From: Planctomycetota bacterium
Lineage (GTDB): Bacteria > Planctomycetota > Phycisphaerae > SM23-33
Length of the DNA: 32,716 nt
Assembly (NCBI GenBank): GCA_026693065.1
Contig: JAPLNA010000118.1
Span: forward strand, 1-32,716
Direction: 5' to 3'
Numbering within the stretch: position 1 is the first letter of the stretch; each line of letters opens with the position of its first letter. The notes under the pieces were generated by a model. That model did no database searches and was not told the origin of the DNA. It saw only the letters and a list, made by a program, of their open reading frames with translations. This document shows positions 7,953 through 14,039 of the stretch, piece by piece. The translations under genes and the position numbers were made by a program.

Positions 7953-8710
7953 GCGAACCCCACGCCCGGTCCGCCTTGGCGGCCCAGTGGAAGTACTGGG
8001 GCGCCGGTTTCAACGTCCCGCCCTGGCCAGGCCCGGTCGATCTGGAGCAACTCCTGATCGACACGGCTAAGGGCCTGGCCGACAATCCGCGATTGCTCGT
8101 GATGGCCGTCACCTGGTTGGCCGAGTACCAGGCACTTGTCGACGTGGAGCATTTGACCCGCCTGGCCACGAATCTCCACGGCCGCGACTCCGCTCGGCTG
8201 GGATTGCTCCTGGAAACGGCACATCAGTTCATCGGTGCTGACCGGTTTGCCCCGGCCATCGGACATTGCCGGCCGTGGAATCCGCCCGAACCGCTCTTCG
8301 ACGCGTACCGAACGTCACCTGGCATGGCCCGCCTGGCCAAACAAGGAGCTGGCCCGATCTCCCGCCGGTGGGGCCTCTGGGCCCAGCCGATTGACAAACT
8401 CAAGCACGGTGCCATGCGACCGCCCGCGTGGATCGCCCGACACAACCCCTCGTTCACCCTACGCTCCCTACTCAAGGGCGACATGCGGTCCAAGGTCCTG
8501 ATCGCGCTGGCCGAACGAGGCCTGGCCGACGCCACCGAGACCGACCTGACCCGCCTGGCCGGCTGCACCCGACGGGCGATGCACCTGGCCCTGGCGAACC
8601 TCGAATCCGCCGGCCTGATCACCCGCCGCCGCCTCGGCCGCCGCTACGCCATCCGGGCCGTCGGGGCAATGGGGCAGCCGCGAACTACGCGAACGGGGGA
8701 AAGAGGGTAA
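7949..8710 (+). CDS. Winged-helix protein coupled to the nucleotidyltransferase
   Basis: 253 aa of no family I can name. The N-terminal two thirds are mostly helical, with many Trp/Pro residues near the start (WKYWGAGFNVPPWPGPVD). The C-terminal part (about 170-240) reads as a winged helix-turn-helix: a helix (SKVLIALAERGLA), TDLTRLAGCTRRAMHLALAN as the HTH, and ITRRRLGRRYAI as the wing. Its ATG lies inside the stop of the upstream nucleotidyltransferase (ATGA overlap). The arrangement suggests a DNA-binding partner, perhaps an autorepressor or antitoxin. The last residues (about QPRTTRTGERG) are encoded by an inverted repeat at 8679-8742, so the native C-terminus was probably replaced. Confidence 0.7.
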   Translation: MSEPHARSALAAQWKYWGAGFNVPPWPGPVDLEQLLIDTAKGLADNPRLLVMAVTWLAEYQALVDVEHLTRLATNLHGRDSARLGLLLETAHQFIGADRFAPAIGHCRPWNPPEPLFDAYRTSPGMARLAKQGAGPISRRWGLWAQPIDKLKHGAMRPPAWIARHNPSFTLRSLLKGDMRSKVLIALAERGLADATETDLTRLAGCTRRAMHLALANLESAGLITRRRLGRRYAIRAVGAMGQPRTTRTGERG

Positions 8711-8742
8711 ACGCTATCCCAGCCGAGTTCGCGTTGTTCGCG
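8679..8742. repeat. Inverted repeat with 9-bp periodic arms
   Basis: Left arm CGCGAACTACGCGAAC (8679-8694) pairs with right arm GTTCGCGTTGTTCGCG (8727-8742), 15 of 16 positions, across a 32-bp loop. Each arm is itself two 9-bp-spaced copies of CGCGAAC. It overlaps the last codons and stop of the winged-helix gene. Its design, direct 9-mers inside inverted arms, matches the larger element at 11626-11787. Confidence 0.7.
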
Positions 8743-8771
8743 ACAACACCAGGCCAGGATCCTCAAAGGGG

Positions 8772-8990
8772 TTATGTCCCAACGACCTTGCCGTCGAGGA
8801 CGGCCGAGGCATACTCCAACGCCTGCCGGATGTCCTCGTCTTCCAGTTCCGGGAACTCCCTGTGAAGTTCCGCGCGATCGGGATACGTCGCCACAACCTC
8901 CAGCACTCGCCGGACGGTCAAGCGAAGATTACGAATGCACGGTTGCCCGTTCATACTCGCCGGGTCACAAGTAATCCTGTTGAACGCCAT
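8772..8990 (-). CDS. DUF433 family protein (antitoxin-like), orphan
   Basis: 72 aa. It follows the DUF433 pattern: an N-terminal ITCDPASMNGQPCIRN segment (family consensus around G-x-P-x-I-x-G), a helix with RRVLEVVA, and the E-L-E-D-E-D-I-R-Q-A-L-E-Y-A helix typical of the C-terminal half. DUF433 proteins usually act as antitoxins to PIN-like DUF5615 toxins encoded immediately downstream; only about 60 bp separate this stop from the convergent winged-helix gene and no toxin frame is present. The ATG at 8990 is preferred over 9017 because GAGGA stands six bases ahead. A TAGAAT -10-like box lies at 9016-9021 on the same strand. Confidence 0.8.
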   Translation of the reverse strand: MAFNRITCDPASMNGQPCIRNLRLTVRRVLEVVATYPDRAELHREFPELEDEDIRQALEYASAVLDGKVVGT

Positions 8991-9135
8991 GGTCTTTCCT
9001 CTTCGAACTCTCTCCATTCTATCGGCATCCAGCCCGGGGGAGAAGTCCCAGATTGGTCGCCCCTACGTCATCCGGGCGGCCGCGACGATGTCTTGGACTG
9101 AACGGCGGAACGCCGTCGACCCCGGCCTGGATTCA

Positions 9136-9393
9136 AGCCCCCGCAGGGCGGCGGCTGCACGTAGCCCCATGCGAGGAACGAGCGTGGGGATCCGCGGCGG
9201 CCCGCCCCTCCCCTCCCTCCCCCCTCTTCTTGAGCCCCCGCCGGGGGGCGACTGACGGCGAAGGCGACCCGGCTTTCAATCGCCCCTGACGGGGCTCCAG
9301 AAGAAGAAGAAGAAGAAGAAGAACGATTGTCGGCGATCCTCGATCCCCACGCTCCTTCGTCGCATGGGGCTACGCGCAGTCGCCCTGCGGGCT
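9136..9393. repeat. Nested fold-back element of about 258 bp
   Basis: Outer arms 9136-9192 and 9342-9393 are inverted copies sharing long runs, including a CGTAGCCCCATGCGA block and GAGCGTGGGGATC. An inner inverted pair lies at about 9227-9250 (cttcttgagccccc...) and 9283-9310 (cccctgacggggct...agaag). Between them are a C/T-rich run and a trinucleotide tract (AGA, about 8 units, 9299-9323). The whole could fold into one long cruciform. No open frame of note lies inside and no target-site duplication was found by eye. It fills most of the 9018-9486 gap between DUF433 and the nuclease gene. Confidence 0.75.
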
Positions 9394-9413
9394 GGCACTA
9401 ACTTGGGCCGATC

Positions 9414-9442
9414 TTGCCCTGAAGGAAGGGGCGGGGGATAAT
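9414..9442 (+). promoter_or_regulatory. Sigma70-type promoter for the nuclease gene
   Basis: TTGCCC (9414-9419) is 17 bp from GATAAT (9437-9442), placing the start near 9449 and giving a leader of about 38 nt before the ATG at 9487. It sits directly after the fold-back element. Confidence 0.5.
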
Positions 9443-9486
9443 GAACCGGCATCTTCAACCTTGCATTGCGGGAGCAAAGGACCAAC

Positions 9487-10515
9487 ATGGGCCAAAGCCT
9501 GACGCGAGAAGAACTCATCGAACGTATCCGGACAGCCGCCCAGGAACTGGGGGTATCGCGACTGAAATTCGCGGAATTTCAGAAGATCACCGGAATCACA
9601 AAACGCCGGATCCTTGGTTCTTTCGACTGTTGGTCTGACGCATGTGCGGCTGCCGGAGTCGATTCTGGCCCCACGGGGAGGGAGAATCTCGTTCCCAACC
9701 GGGCCATCAGTAAAGAGGTCCTAATTGCCGAACTCAAACGTGTGGCCAGTCTCGTCGGAAGAGAATTCATCTCGCAGACAGATTTCCGGGAACATTCAAC
9801 TCTTAACCCCATAACCCCGAGCAGAACATTCGGAGGATGGGCCAAGGCCCTTGCTGCCGCTGGACTAAAGGCGCATCCCTTCTTTCATAAGGAAAAGCCT
9901 TTTGAGGAAATGGCAACCAAGTTTCTGGATATCCTGACGGAACTGAGAGCAATCCCGACGCTGAATCAGGTGGCAAGGCGAACCGGGCACAGTCAACACC
10001 TCTTCTCTCGCAAGTATGGCGGCTATCTGGCGTTCAAGCGGAGGGCTGTTGAATTCCTGACGGGCAAGCCCACGAGTATCCCGGGTGAACTCCTTGCGAT
10101 TCTCCAAGCAGAGAAGGAGAGATTGGGGCAAGATGGGTCGGAGGGAAATGGGCCGATTCGCGAGCACCAACATGGCGCCGTTCTGGGATTTCGGGCCTTC
10201 GCTTACAAGCCCACGTACGAGATGGAAGTGGTGTCGATGTTCTCTGTCGTTGCCGAGGAACTGGGGTTCGAGATAGTCTGCCAGCGTGGGGAGTTTCCCG
10301 ATTGCGAGGCTCAGAGGCGAATTCCAGGAAGAAGAAAGCGATACAAGAAGTGCCTGATCGAGTTCGAGTTGGACTCGTCCGATTTCCGCCCTCATGGGCA
10401 TTCACCGAAGGGCTGCGACCTGATCGTGTGCTGGAAACATGATTGGGAGCAATGCCCGGTGGAAGTGCTCGAGTTGCGCGAGACAATCAAGTCATTGCCG
10501 GGGTGGAAGAAGTAG
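9487..10515 (+). CDS. Predicted nuclease with three homing-endonuclease-associated repeats
   Basis: 342 aa. Three repeats of about 50-60 aa at roughly 5-58, 74-127 and 138-190 share the pattern helix-(x)-(F/Y)xxxTGI/GHSxxxxxRxFGGWxxAxxAAGL and resemble the HNH-associated repeat, probably DNA binding. The C-terminal domain (about 240-335) looks like a PD-(D/E)XK-type nuclease: FPDCEA (270-275), an IEFELDSSDF strand with E292/E294, HGH (303-305) and CDLIVCWKHDW (310-320), then VEVLEL. AAGGA five bases upstream decides the ATG at 9487 over 9466. Codon use and GC are visibly lower than in the neighbours, suggesting acquisition. Role unknown: solitary homing-type or defence-related endonuclease are both possible. 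Confidence 0.72.
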   Translation: MGQSLTREELIERIRTAAQELGVSRLKFAEFQKITGITKRRILGSFDCWSDACAAAGVDSGPTGRENLVPNRAISKEVLIAELKRVASLVGREFISQTDFREHSTLNPITPSRTFGGWAKALAAAGLKAHPFFHKEKPFEEMATKFLDILTELRAIPTLNQVARRTGHSQHLFSRKYGGYLAFKRRAVEFLTGKPTSIPGELLAILQAEKERLGQDGSEGNGPIREHQHGAVLGFRAFAYKPTYEMEVVSMFSVVAEELGFEIVCQRGEFPDCEAQRRIPGRRKRYKKCLIEFELDSSDFRPHGHSPKGCDLIVCWKHDWEQCPVEVLELRETIKSLPGWKK

Positions 10516-10630
10516 ACGGGGGATCGATTGAAAGCGGGGCCACACCCAAAGTGGATCCCGCATCATCGAATTCCTTCCGTCGCGCACTTGGTTGCCGCTC
10601 GCGGGGGACCCGGCGGCGGTTCCCCCGGAC

Positions 10631-10734
10631 CCCCTTCCCCGGCCCACACCGGCCAGAACAACGGCGTGCCCGATCCCCGCGCGACTTGTCTATCCGGTTT
10701 CTTCTTGGGGGGCGGTGTGGGCCGGAAAGAGGGG
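10631..10734. repeat. Imperfect fold-back repeat downstream of the nuclease gene
   Basis: CCGGCCCACACC (10639-10650) pairs perfectly with GGTGTGGGCCGG (10714-10725) across a 63-bp loop, with partial pairing continuing outward. The 10516-10882 gap between the nuclease and deacetylase genes contains this element and the hairpin after it; no gene is apparent. Confidence 0.5.
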
Positions 10735-10737
10735 TTT

Positions 10738-10763
10738 GGGGAGAGCGTCCGCACGCTCTCCCC
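10738..10763. terminator. Strong 11-bp hairpin
   Basis: GGGGAGAGCGT (10738-10748) and ACGCTCTCCCC (10753-10763) form a perfect stem with the loop CCGC. The following plus-strand sequence ATGTTTGTGATTTGTC is moderately T-rich. It may end transcripts from the nuclease gene, though it lies 220 bp past its stop. Confidence 0.5.
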
Positions 10764-10882
10764 ATGTTTGTGATTTGTCGGGTCGCGGCTAGACGAGGGA
10801 TTCTCGCTTGTCCGGAGCGAAGAAGGTGTGCCGCCATCCCAAGGATTGCCATCGGCCAGCGACGCCAGAGAGGATGCCCGCG

Positions 10883-11626
10883 ATGAAGAAGACGCTGGAG
10901 AAGATCCCGGATCGGACGGTGGCGCTGTCGTTTGATGACGGGTGCCTGTCGGACTTGACGGTGGCGGCCCCGATGCTGAGGGAGATGGGGTTTGGGGGGA
11001 CGTTTTATGTGAGCGATGCGTTTTACCGCTTCTCCGGCGGGCAGGCGGCTAATTACGTCTCGTGGGACCAGGCAAGGGAACTCGAGGAGATGGGGTTTGA
11101 GATCGGCAACCACGGCGGCGGGCATCGGGACTGCTCGAAACTGACGAGGGAGGAGTTGATCGAGGAGGTCGAGTACGTCGAGGCGAAGTGCCGCGAGCAT
11201 GGGATCTCGCAGCCGGTGACGTTTGCGTATCCGGGATACGCCCACGGGCCGGAGATTGTGGCGGTGCTGAAGGAGAAGGGATACCGTTTCGCTCGTCGCG
11301 GCCCCTGGCCGGAGTGTTCGGGCGAGGACCGGCGCGGGCCTGCGTATGACCCGCGGGTGCATGAGCCGCTGCTGGTGCCGACGACGGGCGGGCCTGGGCC
11401 CGGGTGGGAGATGAAGGACATCCTCTGGCTGGTCGAGCAGGCGCGGGATGGGAAGATCGCGGTGCTGAACTACCACGGCGCCCCGGACGTGGAGCACCCG
11501 TGGGTAAACACGGACCCGGAGGCGTTCCGGGACCAGATGCGGTATCTCAAGCAGGCCGGGTGCATGGTGATCTCGATGCGAGACCTGGGGCGATTCGTGG
11601 ACGCGGGGAAGTGGCCGGACGCGTAG
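10883..11626 (+). CDS. Polysaccharide deacetylase (NodB homology) family protein
   Basis: 247 aa, a compact carbohydrate-esterase-4-like domain without a signal peptide. Motif 1 appears as LSFDDG (the DD pair, near residues 16-17), motif 2 as NHGGGH, where the metal-binding His pair is spaced as in the HxxxH form, motif 3 as AYPGYAHGPE and the C-terminal motif as NYHGAP. A metal-dependent N- or O-deacetylase of cytosolic or unusual glycan substrates is expected. The ATG at 10883 has AGAGAGGA eight bases upstream; the earlier in-frame starts at 10808 and 10874 lack that support. Flanked by fold-back repeats on both sides and convergent with the EamA gene. Confidence 0.82.
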   Translation: MKKTLEKIPDRTVALSFDDGCLSDLTVAAPMLREMGFGGTFYVSDAFYRFSGGQAANYVSWDQARELEEMGFEIGNHGGGHRDCSKLTREELIEEVEYVEAKCREHGISQPVTFAYPGYAHGPEIVAVLKEKGYRFARRGPWPECSGEDRRGPAYDPRVHEPLLVPTTGGPGPGWEMKDILWLVEQARDGKIAVLNYHGAPDVEHPWVNTDPEAFRDQMRYLKQAGCMVISMRDLGRFVDAGKWPDA

Positions 11627-11787
11627 ACAGGGAAGAGACAGTCCACGGATTACACGGATTACATGGATTGAGAAGAAACGGAAGAAGCGACACAGCGTCA
11701 CTGGCGTGTTTGGGTCGTCGGCTCCCTCCCGCTTCTTCTGAATCCATGTAATCCGTGTGATCCGTGGACTGTCTCCCCCCTGTCTCC
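11626..11787. repeat. Long inverted repeat between convergent genes, with 9-bp repeats in its arms
   Basis: Arms of about 50 bp (11626 to about 11680, and about 11735 to 11787) are near-perfect reverse complements. Each arm contains the 9-bp periodic core GGATTACAC-GGATTACAT-GGATT. The element fills exactly the gap between the stop codon of the deacetylase gene and that of the EamA gene. A single transcript from either side would form a very stable hairpin, so it may act as a bidirectional terminator or transcript stabiliser. Confidence 0.85.
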
Positions 11788-12690
11788 TCAGAGCACCAGC
11801 CAGGCCACGCCAGCCAGGGCCAGGAGGGCCCCTGCCCAGGCGCGGAGGCTGACGCGTTCGCGGTCGAGGGCGATGGCGACGGGGAGGATGAGGACGGGGT
11901 TGGTGGCAATGATGGTATTGACGACGCCGACGGCGGCGAGGCTGAGGGCCTGGAGATTGAGCCAGACGCCCAGGAACGGGCCCGTGGCGGCGCCCAGGGC
12001 GACCTGGAGCATGGGGCGGCGGAGGCGGAGGGCGGCGGCGACGTCGCCCCAGCGGCGCAGGACGGTGATGAGGACCAGGAACGCCCCCAGGCCGGCGAGC
12101 ATGCGGATGTGGGAGGCCCCCAGCGGGTCGTAGCCGCACCGCATGCCGATCTTGCTCAGGACGGTTCCGCCGGCCTGGGCGAAGGCGGCCAGGGTCGCGA
12201 GGATCACGCCGGTGACGCGGTGGCGATGCGGGAGGGCGTCGCCGGGTTGGCGGCGTTCGAGGATCACCCAGGCCACCCCCGCGAGTGTAACGCCCATCGC
12301 CAGCCATTGGCGGAGGGAGAGCGACTCGCCCAGGGTCGGGACGGCCAGGACGGCCGAGATCGCCGGCACGAGGGCGAGGATCAGCAGGCTCAGCCGCGGG
12401 CCGATCAGGACGTAGGCCTCGAAGAGGCACAGGTCGCCCAGGAAGAAGCCCAGCAGGCCGGAGGCCGTCAGATAGCCCCAGGCGGCGGGCGGGGCGTCGA
12501 GGGGGAGCGGGCGGCCCAAGGCGGCCCCGAGGAGGCCGTAGAGCACGCCAGCCATCGCCATGCGGATGACGTTGACCGTGAGGGAGCCGATGGTCTTTCC
12601 GGCGCGGGAGAAGGCGACGGCGGAGGCGACCCACATGAAGGCGGTCGCGCCGGCGGCGAGTTCGCCCAGGTGTGAGACAGTGGCGATCAT
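11788..12690 (-). CDS. EamA/DMT superfamily transporter
   Basis: 300 aa with about ten hydrophobic helices arranged as two EamA halves: the first from the N-terminus to about 140, the second starting around 155 (RVTGVILATLAAFAQAGGTVLS) and ending in LALAGVAWLVL at the C-terminus. Drug/metabolite transporters of this family export amino acids, nucleotides or other small metabolites across the inner membrane; the substrate cannot be predicted. The start at 12690 begins the first helix; no Shine-Dalgarno is visible, and a 7-bp hairpin (12700-12706/12715-12721) lies just upstream, overlapping the stop of the DUF1570 gene. It follows that gene by 26 bp on the same strand. Confidence 0.85.
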   Translation of the reverse strand: MIATVSHLGELAAGATAFMWVASAVAFSRAGKTIGSLTVNVIRMAMAGVLYGLLGAALGRPLPLDAPPAAWGYLTASGLLGFFLGDLCLFEAYVLIGPRLSLLILALVPAISAVLAVPTLGESLSLRQWLAMGVTLAGVAWVILERRQPGDALPHRHRVTGVILATLAAFAQAGGTVLSKIGMRCGYDPLGASHIRMLAGLGAFLVLITVLRRWGDVAAALRLRRPMLQVALGAATGPFLGVWLNLQALSLAAVGVVNTIIATNPVLILPVAIALDRERVSLRAWAGALLALAGVAWLVL

Positions 12691-12716
12691 CGAGGGGAGA
12701 GTAGCGTGGGAAGGCG

Positions 12717-14030
12717 CTACTCCTCCAACGGATCCGGGTCCGAGGACGACGACGAACCAGAGACCGGTTTGGCCGGCGCGGTCGCGGACTTGGGCGGGGG
12801 CGTGTAGGCCACCTGCGTCGTGACCTTCCCTTCGCCCAGGATGTAGGATCCGACGAACTTGCCGCCCTGCGGGTCGGTGAGAAGCAGTTTGGGAGCGGCC
12901 TTGGTGTCGAGGCTCCAGTCGCCGGCCTTGGGGACTTTGGCCAGAGCGCCCGAGAGCAGGGCCTCGGGCAGCCACAGGGCCACCTGTTTGACGGGGTCGA
13001 GCTTGAGTTTCCCGTCCTTGGCGGCGGCGAAGAACTCCGCGGAGGTTTCGAACTTGAGTTTCAGCACGGCCGCCCGGGCCAGGAAGCTCGTCATCGTGTG
13101 CACGAGGGCTCTGGTCTGGGGCTCGGTCGGCGGGTTGGCGCCTTGGGCCTTCCACCAGGCCGAGTACACGTTCCGGAACTTGTCGGTGTCTCGCCCGAAC
13201 CGGTCGATCCAGGCCTTTTCCCACGGCTGGCCTTTGGCGACGGCGCCGAGGAAGGCGGCGTAGGCGTTCTGGTACTTGCCCCCGTCGCCGTGGGCGAGGA
13301 AATGCACCATCGACCAGGCCTGGTCGTAGTTTCGGCCGGACAGGCCGAAGTTCCAATCCTCGTGGGTGAGTTTCATCATGTCGAGCGGGGTCATCATGCG
13401 GTCCTGCTCGATGAGCTTGACGACGCGGCGTAACCGGCGTTCGGGCACGACGCCCAGGACGAACGTGTCGCCCGTCCAGATCCCCTCCCCGAAATACTCG
13501 GCCAGCCCCTCGTTGGACCATATGGGGATATCGCCCGACATGGTCATGTGGACGAACTGGTGGAACCCCTCGTGCTGGACAACGTGCCAGTCCTCAGGCG
13601 AAGACAGAATCGCCATCATCCGCCCGTTCCGCTTGCCGCCCGAGGTCCAGTGCATGAACACGCCCGCGCTGTCCGGGGGCGTACCGGCCTCGATGTAGTC
13701 GGCGTAGTTCTTGAAGATGAAGAAGTCCATCCGATCGCGGATCACCCCGCCGAAGCTCTTCGTGCGAGCCCAATACTCCTCAGCCATCAGCGTCAACCGC
13801 CTCTTGGCCTCGGTCACCGTGTCCGCCGGGAGGTCGGTGTGCAACTGGTAGTAGCGGGTCTGGTAGTCCTTCATCGCCGCCGGCCGCCTCACGTCGGGGG
13901 GGGCGTTCCTGTCTTTGGCGTTCGCGGCCAAAACGCCCACGCCGGCCAAGGCGGTCGCGACGGTCGTCGCGTATACGGCCACTCGAATTGTTCGCCCCCG
14001 CAGGGACACGTTAATGTGTTCGTTTCCCAT
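12717..14030 (-). CDS. DUF1570 family exported zinc metallopeptidase-like protein
   Basis: 437 aa. A positively charged N-terminus and hydrophobic segment (about 14-36) form a signal peptide or anchor. The gluzincin motif HEGFH (153-157) and the downstream NEGLAEYF (173-180), which supplies the third zinc ligand, are both present, so a working metalloprotease site is likely. The C-terminal tail is low complexity (Ser/Pro/Ala, ending SSSSSDPDPLEE). AAGGTGG stands four to five bases before the ATG. It begins 9 bp after the stop of the PEP-CTERM gene on the same strand, so the two are probably co-transcribed; processing of surface proteins is an attractive but unproved role. DUF1570 proteins are common in planctomycetes. 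Confidence 0.85.
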   Translation of the reverse strand: MGNEHINVSLRGRTIRVAVYATTVATALAGVGVLAANAKDRNAPPDVRRPAAMKDYQTRYYQLHTDLPADTVTEAKRRLTLMAEEYWARTKSFGGVIRDRMDFFIFKNYADYIEAGTPPDSAGVFMHWTSGGKRNGRMMAILSSPEDWHVVQHEGFHQFVHMTMSGDIPIWSNEGLAEYFGEGIWTGDTFVLGVVPERRLRRVVKLIEQDRMMTPLDMMKLTHEDWNFGLSGRNYDQAWSMVHFLAHGDGGKYQNAYAAFLGAVAKGQPWEKAWIDRFGRDTDKFRNVYSAWWKAQGANPPTEPQTRALVHTMTSFLARAAVLKLKFETSAEFFAAAKDGKLKLDPVKQVALWLPEALLSGALAKVPKAGDWSLDTKAAPKLLLTDPQGGKFVGSYILGEGKVTTQVAYTPPPKSATAPAKPVSGSSSSSDPDPLEE

Positions 14031-14039
14031 GGTTCCACC

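Noticed and set aside
10487-12634. 715-codon minus-strand frame containing ITRITWI- and VIRVIRG-like runs
   Set aside because: It crosses the deacetylase gene, repeats and EamA in a wrong frame; the Ile/Arg/Thr runs are translations of the 9-bp repeat.
12700-12721. Terminator between the DUF1570 and EamA genes
   Set aside because: The stem is only 7 bp with an 8-nt loop and no U tract; it is noted only as a weak hairpin.
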